From Candidatus Apopatosoma intestinale (GTDB lineage: Bacteria; Bacillota; Clostridia; Oscillospirales; CAG-272): a stretch of 50,323 nucleotides of DNA. The position numbers and the translations under genes are program-made. Every line of letters starts with the position of its first letter. Within the stretch, counting starts at the first letter, position 1. The stretch covers positions 1 to 50,323 of the forward strand of contig DODZ01000035.1 in NCBI GenBank assembly GCA_003524145.1, in the 5' to 3' direction. Below the pieces are notes generated by a model. The model saw only the letters and a list, made by a program, of their open reading frames with translations. It had not been told where the DNA came from and did no database searches. Positions 1 to 8,482 of the stretch are shown here, in pieces.

Positions 1-75
1 TGCACAAAGGAGGCTTGCACAAAAGAGGCTTGCACAAGGGAGGCTGGCACAAGGGAGGATTGCCACCGTGGCGGG
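1..75. repeat. Tandem 15-bp repeat (about four to five units)
   Basis: Direct repeat with unit close to TGCACAAAGGAGGCT, about four imperfect copies in positions 1-60 and a decayed fifth unit to about 75. It continues upstream of the window edge, so its full size is unknown. Each unit carries an AAGGAGG/AAGGGAGG core and would read in one frame as His-Lys-Gly-Gly-Leu, but I see no reason to think it is translated. It lies upstream of the XRE regulator promoter. Confidence 0.7.
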
Positions 76-156
76 AAACCGCTTCTCAGCATAAGTTATA
101 CTGCTCATTCCAACCTGCGGTTGGATGGAAATGCCGCTTGTCAAACCGATGCGCCA

Positions 157-185
157 TTGCTTTTCTGCGGAAGGCGGTTTATAAT
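157..185 (+). promoter_or_regulatory. Sigma-A promoter of XRE regulator
   Basis: -35 TTGCTT (157-162), 17-bp spacer, perfect -10 TATAAT (180-185). Lies 40 bp upstream of the regulator start codon. Confidence 0.6.
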
Positions 186-213
186 GTGATTGTAGCTACA
201 AAAAAACAATCAC
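186..213. promoter_or_regulatory. Nested inverted repeats, candidate operator
   Basis: GTGATTGT (186-193) and ACAATCAC (206-213) are perfect inverted arms, and the 10-bp palindrome TGTAGCTACA (191-200) lies inside. The site directly follows the -10 box, at the expected transcription start, which is a typical place for an autoregulatory operator. Binding by the adjacent XRE protein is inferred. Confidence 0.45.
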
Positions 214-224
214 GGAGGTTAAAT

Positions 225-1010
225 ATGGAAAATTTCAGACTTAACGAACAAATTGCTTTTTTGAGAAAAGCGAAAGGCACAACACAGGAAGAACTGGCAA
301 AAGCGCTCGGCGTGACAAATCAGGCGGTCAGCAAATGGGAATCTTCGCAGTGCTGTCCCGATATTCAGCTTCTGCCAGATATAGCCGATTATTTCGGCGT
401 GTCCATAGACGAACTTATGGGATATAAAGGTGCCGATACATCCGCCGACATTGTATTGCAGCTTCGCACGGCTATAGACACCATGCCCGCGGGCGATGAT
501 GCTAAGACGGTGCTGAAACTGGCATACACTCTCCACGCGGCATATTTTTCAAAGGCTATGCGTTCGCGCGGAAATCCCGGCTTTGATGCCGACAGTGCCG
601 TAGAACATGCCGGAAGAGCGGAATGGGGAATGTCATGCATACCACTGCCGGATATAACCACGCGCATGCGTTATGGCTCGGTATTCTTTTCGGACAATAA
701 AAATTTTCATCTTGAAATAACAGATAGGATATCAGAGCTTTGCGGTCATATGAAAACTCTCGGTGATATGCAAGCGGTGACGATATTCACGGCGCTTTAT
801 GCGCTGACTGTAAAGGATGAGAGCGCATATGCAGGCATAAAGGAAATAGCCGAGCGCGCAGAAATATCCGAAAATACCGTTTCGGAGTATCTCGATGGAA
901 AACTCTTCGGATATTTATCCGTTCGGAGCGGCAAAGATGGCTATGCCTACCGTATTGACTGGAGGTATATGCATATAGTCCCGATTCTGGCGATGATTTG
1001 CAATCCGTAA
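225..1010 (+). CDS. XRE-family helix-turn-helix transcriptional regulator
   Basis: Cytoplasmic DNA-binding protein of 261 aa. Residues about 6-65 form a Cro/C1-type HTH (TTQEELAKALGVTNQAVSKWE, followed by a DYFGVSIDELMG tail). The C-terminal half is alpha-helical and ends in a winged-helix-like stretch (IAERAEISENTVSEYL), so it may carry a second DNA-contact or sensor module. I chose the ATG at 225 because CGGAGG lies 8 bp upstream. The reading frame stays open back to position 15, but that part contains the tandem repeat and the promoter. The gene stands alone with its own promoter, an operator-like palindrome and a terminator. The regulated genes are unknown, and autoregulation is an inference from the palindrome. 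Confidence 0.85.
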   Translation: MENFRLNEQIAFLRKAKGTTQEELAKALGVTNQAVSKWESSQCCPDIQLLPDIADYFGVSIDELMGYKGADTSADIVLQLRTAIDTMPAGDDAKTVLKLAYTLHAAYFSKAMRSRGNPGFDADSAVEHAGRAEWGMSCIPLPDITTRMRYGSVFFSDNKNFHLEITDRISELCGHMKTLGDMQAVTIFTALYALTVKDESAYAGIKEIAERAEISENTVSEYLDGKLFGYLSVRSGKDGYAYRIDWRYMHIVPILAMICNP

Positions 1011-1046
1011 TTTCAGTCGCGGAAAAGCTTTTGACAAAATACAAAC

Positions 1047-1084
1047 ATCCCGCAAGCCGATTTCGGTTTGCGGGATATTTTTTA
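1047..1084 (+). terminator. Intrinsic terminator after XRE gene
   Basis: Hairpin ATCCCGCAAGCCGA/TCGGTTTGCGGGAT (1047-1076) followed by ATTTTTTATT. It lies between convergent genes; the T-tract favours the + strand. Confidence 0.75.
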
Positions 1085-1089
1085 TTCAG

Positions 1090-1767
1090 TTATTTTGCTT
1101 TTTTGATTTCTGCAGGGGCTGACTCTGCCGCCGCTTTTGCGCTTTTTTTCTTCAGGTAGAAGAGCGATATGCCGATTATTATCAGATCTATGGCGACCGG
1201 AATGAAATCATACCATGAGAGGTGCGTTCTCTTGCCGCCGAGGATTATCCATATCACGGCGCCGGGAAATGTACCGATGACACTGCTCACTATATACGGC
1301 AGATACGGCATTCCGAGCGAGCCGAAGAATGTACCGAGCAGTTCGCTCTGGAGTCCCACGGCATGGAGGGCAAGCGAAAGCACAAACGAATATTTTTCGC
1401 CCTTGGTATAATATTTTTTCAGCTTCTCATGGCGTTCTATCATCGCATTGACATCGTTTTTTCCGACTCTGCCGATAAGATACGAAACGGTGAAATTGAG
1501 CACCGTGCCGACTATGGCTATCGGTATGGCATACTTTAAATCAAAGAGCAGACCGCAAGCCGCGGCAAGTGCCATATAGAGTATGACGGGCACGAAGCCT
1601 TTGACCGAGAAGAGCAGCAGGAGCACTGCGGCGGCTTTCGGATTATTCTTTTCAAGCAGGGCAGAAAGCTTATCCGCCGATACGGGATTTTTGAGAAAGT
1701 ATATCACGGCGGCGATTATCACGGCTGCCATGACAATATATTTGATCAGTTTCTTTTTGTTTTTCAT
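1090..1767 (-). CDS. VTT-domain (TVP38/TMEM64, DedA-like) membrane protein
   Basis: Integral membrane protein of 225 aa. It has an N-terminal helix (about residues 8-25), then the SNARE-associated/VTT core with the family pattern FVPVILYMALAAACGLLF, and a later segment with GTFFGSLGMPYLPYI and GTFPGAVIWIILGG, and it ends in a basic, Ala-rich tail. Members are thought to move lipids or small solutes across the membrane; the substrate here is unknown. The start lies 21 bp after the rhamnosidase stop on the same strand, so the two are probably cotranscribed. The Shine-Dalgarno is weak (GAGGT lies too far upstream), which suggests translational coupling. Confidence 0.8.
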   Translation of the reverse strand: MKNKKKLIKYIVMAAVIIAAVIYFLKNPVSADKLSALLEKNNPKAAAVLLLLFSVKGFVPVILYMALAAACGLLFDLKYAIPIAIVGTVLNFTVSYLIGRVGKNDVNAMIERHEKLKKYYTKGEKYSFVLSLALHAVGLQSELLGTFFGSLGMPYLPYIVSSVIGTFPGAVIWIILGGKRTHLSWYDFIPVAIDLIIIGISLFYLKKKSAKAAAESAPAEIKKAK

Positions 1768-1788
1768 TTTTTATATACGTCGGTGACC

Positions 1789-3951
1789 TCATATATTTTT
1801 TATCATGCCGAGCTTATCCATCCAATAGAGCACATGAGAGGCAAAGCCGTGATTGCAGCTTGCGTTTGAGGTTTCATTCTCCCAGAGTGTGCCTGTTGTT
1901 TCAGCCATTTTTGTAAAGAAGCTCTTGATATCTGCCGTCAGCTTATCATAGTCTCCAAAGAGATAAATCAACTCGAGACGCAGATAATCGCCGATAAAAG
2001 CGTTTGAAGGATATACATTCTTCCACTTGGCATCCTCGCGGAAATTCGGCCATACATCGACTCTGCCGGGACCGAAATCGTCGCGCATTATCTGCCAGAG
2101 TCCGGGGCGGCTGTCAAAGGTTGCCACGCCGCAGAAGAATGCATAATACTGGCAGCTCTCGGTGTATTTATCCGAGAGAACGAGATTTCCGTCGGAACTG
2201 CGCACGGCATTGTCGCAGTAAAATTCGCCCGTGAAGGAAAGCGTGTTCACGGCATCTTTTATTTTCTGTGCCTTTTCCATGGCGTTTGCATCGTCATATA
2301 GGCGGGCAACGCTTTCGAGCATGCGCGCATAGAGCATATTTGTCGGGAAATTTACATCCTGTGTCAGCTCATTTGATTTTGACCACTCAACGAAAACCCA
2401 GCCGTCAAGCTTTTCGAGCAGGGAATATTCGTTCTCAAAGCGGCGGAAATAATCAAGCAGAGCGTATATCTTTTCCTTTGCCGTATCGATGAGGGCACGG
2501 TTGCCTGTGCGTCCGAGATATTCCTCCAGCTCAAGCACATACCACATTGCCCAGTTCGGGATGAAATTTCCGTTTCTGTGGTCACCGGGGTAGCACATCG
2601 GCAGCATACCGTGCGGGAGTGCTTCAAAGCTGTCCGGCAGCAGGAAATTCTCGAGAAAAACCTTTTCTGTCTCGCTTTTTCCGGTCAGTACCTTTTCCAC
2701 GCGTGAGGTAAAGAAGCTGTCGCAGAGCCAGCCGGCACGTTCGCGCGATGGGCAGTCCATATATATGGTGAAAGTATTCTGGCGATAAGTTTCTATGGCG
2801 GCATCAAATATTTCGCCGAGTGCCTTGTCACTTCCCGCATATGCCTTTTTCGGCATATCGGCACCGAAATAATTCATGCCGACGCGGGAAACGCGGATAT
2901 TTGCCTTTTTTGCCGCAAATTTAATATACATCGCCGTATACGGTTCGGCGGTGGAGAGATGATATTCACCCTTTTTCAGCCGCCATATCATGGAGCAGAC
3001 AAGCCCCGCATGGCGGAAATCGACGGGCTCGCTTCCGCTCTTTTCGAGAAGCTCGCTGAATGTTACAAGCACCTCGGCATCGTCCTCGCAGACGATATCA
3101 AATTCTATCTGCCCCGTGGTATTTCTTTCCATTTCAAAAACGGCAAAATGATTTTTTTCGATATCGGTGCAGTCGGCGGCGATATCCGTTACAGTGATAT
3201 CCTTATTTTCGATATTTCTTGCCTCGAGCAGGGAATTTGTTGTCACCTCATCGAGCGTAAAGCCTGTCATTTTATATGAGATTTCCTTGATGTGTCTGCC
3301 GTAACCGATGGTTGCGCTGTAGTCGCCGACATCAAATGCGCCGCGGCGCACGATCTTCTTTGCCGGCACATGATAGTATGAGTTCAATGCGCTGTCTCGT
3401 GCGATGAAAGCCTTTTTCTCCGTTGGCACGAGTTTTACCTGTGCCAAAGAAGAGACATCGGAAGCTACCTCAAAATCGCGGTATGACCCATCGAGATTAT
3501 AAACCTCGGTGAAGGTGCGCTGGAAGCTGAATTTTTCCGCCTTCTGTTCGTGCTCTGCAATATAGCGTGCCGTGAAGCCGCTGTCTCCCGTTGCGGCGGT
3601 CACCTTGCCGTCGCAGATAAGCTCCGCACAGAGAAACGAGGGCTGGCAGAGATGATAGAAGCTTGTGCAGTTATAGCCGAGCGCGGTTATTGTTATTATA
3701 TTTTTATCATGCGTGCAAAGGGAAGAGAGATCAAGCTCGTCTACGCGATAGTAGCCATGCGCACATCTCGCGGGACCGAATGCGACGAAGGCTCCGTTTA
3801 CCTTGACGATGTATGCGCTTGAGCCTGTCAGTGCGAGAGTGATGCTTTCATGCTTTCCTGTCTCGGCGCGGAAGCAGAGCCAATAGTTCATTTCTTTTTC
3901 TTTGCCTTCCTCCCAGACGGGAACGGCTTTTGTAAAGGAATACTCTGTCAT
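1789..3951 (-). CDS. GH78-like alpha-L-rhamnosidase
   Basis: Probable cytoplasmic glycoside hydrolase of 720 aa with no signal peptide. N-terminal beta-rich modules (about 1-370) precede an (alpha/alpha)6 catalytic domain. The motif MDCPSRERAGWLCD at residues 398-411 places Asp399, Glu404 and Asp411 with the spacing of the acidic active-site residues known in GH78 enzymes, and TLWENETSNASCNH near residue 688 supplies the late glutamate (Glu691). It should release terminal alpha-L-rhamnose or a related sugar from imported oligosaccharides. The start is set by GAGGAGA 8 bp upstream and a promoter at 3986-4014. The protein is somewhat short for the family and the exact sugar cannot be read from sequence. 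No transporter or rhamnose pathway gene adjoins it. Confidence 0.8.
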   Translation of the reverse strand: MTEYSFTKAVPVWEEGKEKEMNYWLCFRAETGKHESITLALTGSSAYIVKVNGAFVAFGPARCAHGYYRVDELDLSSLCTHDKNIITITALGYNCTSFYHLCQPSFLCAELICDGKVTAATGDSGFTARYIAEHEQKAEKFSFQRTFTEVYNLDGSYRDFEVASDVSSLAQVKLVPTEKKAFIARDSALNSYYHVPAKKIVRRGAFDVGDYSATIGYGRHIKEISYKMTGFTLDEVTTNSLLEARNIENKDITVTDIAADCTDIEKNHFAVFEMERNTTGQIEFDIVCEDDAEVLVTFSELLEKSGSEPVDFRHAGLVCSMIWRLKKGEYHLSTAEPYTAMYIKFAAKKANIRVSRVGMNYFGADMPKKAYAGSDKALGEIFDAAIETYRQNTFTIYMDCPSRERAGWLCDSFFTSRVEKVLTGKSETEKVFLENFLLPDSFEALPHGMLPMCYPGDHRNGNFIPNWAMWYVLELEEYLGRTGNRALIDTAKEKIYALLDYFRRFENEYSLLEKLDGWVFVEWSKSNELTQDVNFPTNMLYARMLESVARLYDDANAMEKAQKIKDAVNTLSFTGEFYCDNAVRSSDGNLVLSDKYTESCQYYAFFCGVATFDSRPGLWQIMRDDFGPGRVDVWPNFREDAKWKNVYPSNAFIGDYLRLELIYLFGDYDKLTADIKSFFTKMAETTGTLWENETSNASCNHGFASHVLYWMDKLGMIKNI

Positions 3952-3985
3952 TTTATATTCTCCTCGGGAAATTTACATTATCTAT

Positions 3986-4014
3986 ATTAAAGCACAAAGA
4001 GGAGAATAATTCAA
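3986..4014 (-). promoter_or_regulatory. Promoter of rhamnosidase/VTT operon
   Basis: Minus strand: -35 TTGAAT (4014-4009), 17-bp spacer, -10 TTTAAT (3991-3986), about 35 bp before the rhamnosidase start. The -10 is not consensus. Confidence 0.45.
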
Positions 4015-4034
4015 GAATAAATTATAAATATTTA

Positions 4035-4970
4035 TTAAATTTCGTCGCCGAATACCGTTTCTATTATTCTTGACGAATTTTCGGGCGAATAAACCCATCT
4101 GTCTATATGTGCGGTATCTGTGAAATACTCGAACTGAGCGGGCGCAGCGGAGGCAGGGAAATATGAATCTATAAGTGCAAGCTTGACCTTCATTTTCTCG
4201 GGAATGATGTTTTTTATGTATACTGCGGCGGTCTGCCCCGTAACCGCACCTTCCTTTACCTCGGCAAGCCCCGCGAGATTCGGCGCAAGCTCGATGAATA
4301 TGCCGTACGGTTCAGTACTGCGGATGATGCCCGATACCGTCTGACCGACGGAGAAGCGGGCGACATTTTCTTCCCATGTGCCGAGCAGCTCCTTGTGCGA
4401 AAGGTATATCCTGCCGCTGTCGTAATCTATGCTTTTTATTATGGCTTTTATCTCCATTCCCGTATAGAAGCGGTCGCGCGGATGAGATATGCGGGAAACG
4501 GAAATGGAATCTATCGGCAGGAGTGAAACTATGCCGCAGCCTATATCGCAGAAGGCACCAAAGGGTTCGAGATGAGTCACCTTTGCATCGATAACATCGC
4601 CTGCTTCGAGGCACATGAGACAGGCGCGCATACATTCCTCCTGCGCGAGTCTGCGCGAGAGCAGGGCAACTGTCGTGCCGCCTCTTTTCTCAAAGCCTGT
4701 TATTTTGAAGCATACGGGCTTGCCCACACGGGTTATGACGGCGATATCCTTTATTTCTTCGCCCGCCTGCGTGAGTACCGCTTCTTCTTTCGGGATGATG
4801 CCGATAACAGAGCCGAGATTTACTTTCAGCGACATCTCGGGTGTGCAAACGCTTGCCACAGCCTCGAGTATCCTGCCTGTTTCTTTTGCTTTTTCGAGTG
4901 CCGCAAGTGAAAAATCGCTTTGCTCCGCGCTGAAATTCATTCCTTCGGGCTTGTACTTATTTGTGTTCAT
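4035..4970 (-). CDS. S1 RNA-binding-domain protein (S1-like, orphan)
   Basis: Protein of 311 aa with two clear OB-fold S1 repeats, about residues 121-195 (EAGDVIDAKVTHLEPFGAFC, ending IYLSHKELLGTWEEN) and 199-262 (VGQTVSGIIRSTEPYGIFIE), and a degenerate repeat at about 45-113. It resembles the S1-type proteins of Firmicutes that are annotated as ribosomal protein S1-like, but it is shorter than canonical S1 (four to six repeats) and lacks the IspH fusion of some clostridial S1 proteins. Likely role: binding single-stranded RNA in translation or mRNA stability. The start is set by GGAGGAG 5 bp upstream of the ATG. It lies upstream of the rhamnosidase on the same strand, but that gene has its own promoter. 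Confidence 0.8.
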   Translation of the reverse strand: MNTNKYKPEGMNFSAEQSDFSLAALEKAKETGRILEAVASVCTPEMSLKVNLGSVIGIIPKEEAVLTQAGEEIKDIAVITRVGKPVCFKITGFEKRGGTTVALLSRRLAQEECMRACLMCLEAGDVIDAKVTHLEPFGAFCDIGCGIVSLLPIDSISVSRISHPRDRFYTGMEIKAIIKSIDYDSGRIYLSHKELLGTWEENVARFSVGQTVSGIIRSTEPYGIFIELAPNLAGLAEVKEGAVTGQTAAVYIKNIIPEKMKVKLALIDSYFPASAAPAQFEYFTDTAHIDRWVYSPENSSRIIETVFGDEI

Positions 4971-5039
4971 ATTGCTCCTCCGCTTTTTGCTTTCGCATTT
5001 TTTGTTTCGGTAAATCTTATTCGGCGGGAAACGTGAATA

Positions 5040-5145
5040 TGAACGAAAACAGAAAAGTCACGCGCGAGCGGGACTTGCGAAAGCTGTTTTGCCAGCCTTC
5101 TCCTGCGGGAGAAGGTGGCGCGCGAAGCGCGGCGGATGAGGAGTT
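5040..5145. repeat. Hairpin-rich intergenic repeat-like element
   Basis: The 4971-5325 intergenic stretch (355 bp) holds no convincing gene. It contains nested and successive inverted repeats: AAAACAG...CTGTTTT enclosing AAGTC...GACTT, then CCTTCTCC-TGC-GGGAGAAGG, then GCGCG-AA-GCGCG, ending GGCGGATGAGG. This looks like a REP/MITE-type element, but no second copy is in this window. Confidence 0.45.
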
Positions 5146-5247
5146 TTATATGTTTACTACCCAAATAAATTCTATCTTTATTATATGGGAAAAAGCTTTC
5201 AATTTGCCGTATGCGCTAAAAAATAGCGGCGATTTAATAACTATGTG

Positions 5248-5261
5248 TCAATATATATTGA
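5248..5261. other. 14-bp perfect palindrome upstream of small HTH gene
   Basis: TCAATATATATTGA is self-complementary and lies 65 bp before the HTH start in an AT-rich stretch. It may be an operator; an AT-rich palindrome could also arise by chance. Confidence 0.3.
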
Positions 5262-5325
5262 TGATTAAATTACCAATATTCGAAATTGATATACGGTAAA
5301 ATAATAAAAACGGAGGTATTTGAAT

Positions 5326-5646
5326 ATGCAGGATGAGAAATATATTCGGGCGAGAATCACCGAACTTCGCATAAAAAAGAATGTTTCTGAATACAGAATG
5401 AGTCTCGACCTCGGTCACAGCGACAGCTATATAAGAGCCATTACCTCTGGCAGAGCATTGCCGTCGATGTCGGAATTTTTATATATGTGCGATTATCTCG
5501 GGGTAACGCCGAAAGAATTTTTCGATGAGAAAACGGACAATCCTATTTTGCTCGGCAGGCTTTGTGAAGCCGCAAAGGGACTTTCCGATGAAGATATGAC
5601 CGCACTTCTGACTATGGCTGAGCGTCTCGGAAAAAATAATAAATAA
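5326..5646 (+). CDS. Small XRE-type HTH protein
   Basis: Protein of 106 aa. An HTH domain occupies residues 5-65: a helix pair around NVSEYRMSLDLGHSDSYIRAI and the XRE-typical tail FLYMCDYLGVTPKEFFDE. A helical tail follows (LCEAAKGLSDEDMTALLTMAERL), probably for dimerization. It resembles the short solitary regulators common in Clostridia. The ATG at 5326 is preferred to the TTG at 5320 because CGGAGG ends 9 bp before the ATG and only 3 bp before the TTG. It stands alone, with a terminator directly after the stop. Targets are unknown. Confidence 0.8.
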   Translation: MQDEKYIRARITELRIKKNVSEYRMSLDLGHSDSYIRAITSGRALPSMSEFLYMCDYLGVTPKEFFDEKTDNPILLGRLCEAAKGLSDEDMTALLTMAERLGKNNK

Positions 5647-5649
5647 AAG

Positions 5650-5677
5650 AAAAAGTCCCGCTCGCGCGGGACTTTTC
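5650..5677. terminator. Bidirectional terminator between HTH gene and copper operon
   Basis: Perfect 8-bp GC-rich stem AGTCCCGC-TCGC-GCGGGACT flanked by AAAA and TTTT. It ends the + strand HTH gene and, with a longer T-rich run on the minus strand, the copA-csoR-copZ operon. Confidence 0.85.
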
Positions 5678-5685
5678 ATGCTATT

Positions 5686-5880
5686 TTACGCCTTTACGGC
5701 ATCAAAGCCGAGGTCATCGAGTATACCGACAGCCTTTTTGACGCAACCGTCACAGCCGTCTATCGTGACGGTCTTTTTTTCGAGCGAAACCGAGAATTTC
5801 AGTCCTGCTTCGGAAAGAGCCTTTTCTATTCTTGCCACGCAATGCGGACAGTGCATTGCCTCCACTTTAAGTACAGTCAT
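5686..5880 (-). CDS. copZ: CopZ-like heavy-metal-associated copper chaperone
   Basis: Small cytosolic protein of 64 aa with the ferredoxin-like HMA fold. It has the metal-binding MHCPHC motif near the N-terminus and the usual GFDAVKA end. It would carry Cu(I) to CopA or to CsoR. A second cysteine pair (CDGC, around residue 44) in the loop is unusual for CopZ. I chose the ATG that follows GGAAAGGAAA; an in-frame ATG 9 codons earlier has no suitable ribosome binding site. It is the last gene of the copA-csoR-copZ operon, 27 bp after csoR. Confidence 0.85.
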   Translation of the reverse strand: MTVLKVEAMHCPHCVARIEKALSEAGLKFSVSLEKKTVTIDGCDGCVKKAVGILDDLGFDAVKA

Positions 5881-5907
5881 TTTTATTTCCTTTCCGCCTT
5901 TCGGCAA

Positions 5908-6210
5908 TTAAATTTTTTTCAGTATATTTACCAGCTCGTCTATGCTGCTGTCATCGCCCTCGCGAAGGTCGTGCGCCACGCAGGTTTTCATATGGCTTGC
6001 TATCATCTCGCGCATAAAGGCTTCAAGCGCACTTTTGGCGGCGCAGGCTTGCGTGAGCACATCAATGCAGTAGGCGTCATTGTCAATCATATTGCGAAGT
6101 CCGCGGATTTGCCCCTCTATACGGCTGAGACGGTTTTGCAGAGAACGGTGCTCCTCGGGTGTGCGCTCCTTTTTCCGTGCGCAACAGGGGCATATTTCTT
6201 TTTCACTCAT
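5908..6210 (-). CDS. csoR: CsoR-family copper-sensing repressor
   Basis: All-helical DUF156/CsoR repressor of 100 aa. The Cu(I) ligands appear as Cys48, His73 and Cys77 (YCIDVL and SHMKTC), which is the C-H-C arrangement of true copper sensors rather than the FrmR or RcnR patterns. An extra N-terminal CPCC cluster is present. The family binds a GC-rich operator without copper and leaves it when Cu(I) binds; a matching operator sits in the copA promoter (8453-8473), so the operon should be autoregulated. The ATG overlaps the copA stop (ATGA), which implies translational coupling. Confidence 0.9.
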   Translation of the reverse strand: MSEKEICPCCARKKERTPEEHRSLQNRLSRIEGQIRGLRNMIDNDAYCIDVLTQACAAKSALEAFMREMIASHMKTCVAHDLREGDDSSIDELVNILKKI

Positions 6211-8441
6211 AATTTCTTACCTCTCAGGCGCAGGGCATTGCATACGACGCAGACAGAGGAGAGTGACATCGCCAGTCCCGCTATCATGGGATTGAGCAGA
6301 GGACCGCCGAAGGCATAGAGCAGACCGGCTGCCACGGGAATGCCTACAGTATTGTAGCAGAAAGCCCAGAAGAGATTTTCCTTGATATTTGTTATCGTAT
6401 AGCGGCTCAGCTTTATCGCGCGATATACATCCGCAAGGTCGCTCTTCATCAGCGCGATATCGCCCGATTCTATGGCTATATCGCTTCCGTTTCCGATAGC
6501 ACAGCCGACATCGGCACTCGTGAGGGCAGGCGCATCGTTTATGCCGTCGCCTACCATCATTACGGTATTGCCCTTGCTGCGATATTCTTCGACTATTCTC
6601 GCCTTATCTTCGGGAAGTGCCTCGGCAATGACCTCGTCAACGCCCGCCTCCTTGCCGATATAGTCGGCGGCGGCGCGGTTGTCGCCCGTGAGCATGACCG
6701 TTTTTATTCCCGATTTATGAAGCTTTGCTATGGCTTCGCGGCTTGTTTCCTTTATCGTATCGGCAACGCTGATTATACCTATGACCTTACCGTTTTTAAT
6801 GACGCTCATGGGTGTCTGACCCTTGGCGGCAAGGGAAGCGGCATCGGCTTCAAGCGGATTGAGCACTGCGGATTCGGCTGTCAGCCTGCTGCTTCCTATC
6901 AGGATATCGCTGCCGTCGACCCTGCATGAAATCCCCTTGCCGGAGATAGCACGGAAATCCGAAACGTCCTTTTTTGCGGCGTTTCTGCCCTCGGCATATT
7001 TCACTATAGCCTGCGCGAGCGGATGCTCGGAGAGAGATTCCGCAGAGCCGGCAATGGCGAGAAGCTCGGCTTCATCTGTGCCATCGCCGCAGATAACGGC
7101 GGTGACCTCGGGTTCGCCTTTCGTTATCGTTCCTGTTTTGTCGAGTATCACGACATTAGTCTTGTGCGTTATTTCAAGCGTTTCGCCGTCGCGTATCAGT
7201 ATGCCGTGCGTAGCGCCGAGACCCGTGCCGACCATGATGGCTGTCGGCGTGGCAAGTCCGAGTGCGCAGGGGCAGGCTATGACGAGCACAGAAGTGAATA
7301 CCTTCAGGATAAAGGCGATATCCTTGCCCGCGATAGCCCAGATTATCGCCGCCGCTACGGCGATGGATATGACCGTCGGCACGAAAACGCCCGCTACCTT
7401 ATCGGCTGTTTTTGATATCGGCGCTTTCTTGCCCTGAGCATCCTCGACAAACTTCACTATCTTCGAGAGAACGCTGTCTGCGCCGGTGTTTGTGACCTTT
7501 ACAGTGAGTGCGCCGTCGGTATTTATACTGCCGCCGATGACCTTATCGCCGACATTTTTGAAAACAGGCATCGATTCACCCGTGAGCATCGATTCGTCGA
7601 CGCCCGAGCTTCCTTCTGTTATAATGCCGTCCTGCGGAATTTTCGCGCCGGGCTTCACGAGCACGATATCATCGCGCACGAGAGAGGACGCGGGAACTTC
7701 CTTTATATTGCCCGATGCGTCGCGCAGAAGCGCCGTGTCGGGTGCGAGCGAAATGAGCTTTTCTATGGCGCTTTTCGTTTTCTTTTTACTGCGTGCCTCG
7801 AAATATTTGCCGAGCATGACGAGCGTTATCACTATCGCCGCAGACTCGAAATAAAGCCCATGGACATTATGCGGGTGGTCGGAAAGTGTGTATGTTATGA
7901 CCACGCTGTAGATAAACGAGCAGGAGCTGCCTATCGCCACGAGCGTATCCATATTCGGCGCCTTATGGAAAAGCGCACGGAAGCCGGAAATAAAGAATTT
8001 CTTGCCTGCTATCATGACGGGCACCGTCAGCAGGAGCTGAGTCAGCGCATAGTTTACGGGATGACTGCTCATATCCATGATGGGCGGCAGGGGCAGGGAA
8101 GAAATCATCATCTTTCCCATGCTGACATACAGGAGAATGACGGAGAAAACCGCCGCCGTGATGAGCCTTTTCAGCCCGTAATCCTCATGCTCCGCTTTTT
8201 TCTCTTTCGGTGCCGTTTCGGCTTCGGGCGAATCCTTTTCTATGCCGAAACCGCATTTTGTGACCTTTTCGATTATCATTTCGGGCGTGACCTTGCTTTC
8301 GTCGTAGCGGACGACGAGCTTGCCTGTGGTCAGGTTGACATCGGCGCGCTCCACTCCGTCCAGCTTGCGCGTGACACGCTCGACGGCACTGCTGCAGGCG
8401 GCACACGACATACCCGAAACGCTGTATTTTTCCTCTCTCAT
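6207..8441 (-). CDS. copA: Copper-exporting P1B-type ATPase CopA
   Basis: Membrane Cu(I)-exporting ATPase of 744 aa. It has one N-terminal HMA domain (GMSCAAC, Cys13 and Cys16), eight expected membrane helices, the TGES actuator motif, the CPC transport site (residues 390-392), the phosphorylated Asp434 in DKTGT, SEHPLA in the nucleotide domain, and MVGDGINDAPAL. These mark a P1B-1 copper exporter. The start is set by GGAGGTAATAT before the ATG. It is the first gene of the copA-csoR-copZ operon, read from a CsoR-controlled promoter. Confidence 0.95.
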   Translation of the reverse strand: MREEKYSVSGMSCAACSSAVERVTRKLDGVERADVNLTTGKLVVRYDESKVTPEMIIEKVTKCGFGIEKDSPEAETAPKEKKAEHEDYGLKRLITAAVFSVILLYVSMGKMMISSLPLPPIMDMSSHPVNYALTQLLLTVPVMIAGKKFFISGFRALFHKAPNMDTLVAIGSSCSFIYSVVITYTLSDHPHNVHGLYFESAAIVITLVMLGKYFEARSKKKTKSAIEKLISLAPDTALLRDASGNIKEVPASSLVRDDIVLVKPGAKIPQDGIITEGSSGVDESMLTGESMPVFKNVGDKVIGGSINTDGALTVKVTNTGADSVLSKIVKFVEDAQGKKAPISKTADKVAGVFVPTVISIAVAAAIIWAIAGKDIAFILKVFTSVLVIACPCALGLATPTAIMVGTGLGATHGILIRDGETLEITHKTNVVILDKTGTITKGEPEVTAVICGDGTDEAELLAIAGSAESLSEHPLAQAIVKYAEGRNAAKKDVSDFRAISGKGISCRVDGSDILIGSSRLTAESAVLNPLEADAASLAAKGQTPMSVIKNGKVIGIISVADTIKETSREAIAKLHKSGIKTVMLTGDNRAAADYIGKEAGVDEVIAEALPEDKARIVEEYRSKGNTVMMVGDGINDAPALTSADVGCAIGNGSDIAIESGDIALMKSDLADVYRAIKLSRYTITNIKENLFWAFCYNTVGIPVAAGLLYAFGGPLLNPMIAGLAMSLSSVCVVCNALRLRGKKL

Positions 8442-8452
8442 ATATTACCTCC

Positions 8453-8473
8453 AAATACCCCGCGAGGGTATTT
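8453..8473. promoter_or_regulatory. CsoR-type operator of copper operon
   Basis: AAATACCC-CGCGA-GGGTATTT: inverted ATACCC/GGGTAT arms with a GC-rich centre, the layout known for CsoR operators of Firmicutes. It lies just downstream of the copA -10 box and overlaps the expected transcription start. Confidence 0.75.
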
Positions 8474-8482
8474 TCTACGAAC

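Noticed and set aside
1..75. CRISPR array
   Set aside because: Units of 15 bp are contiguous, with no spacers and no cas genes.
15..224. N-terminal extension of the XRE frame to position 15
   Set aside because: It would translate the tandem repeat and the promoter; the ATG at 225 has an ideal ribosome binding site.
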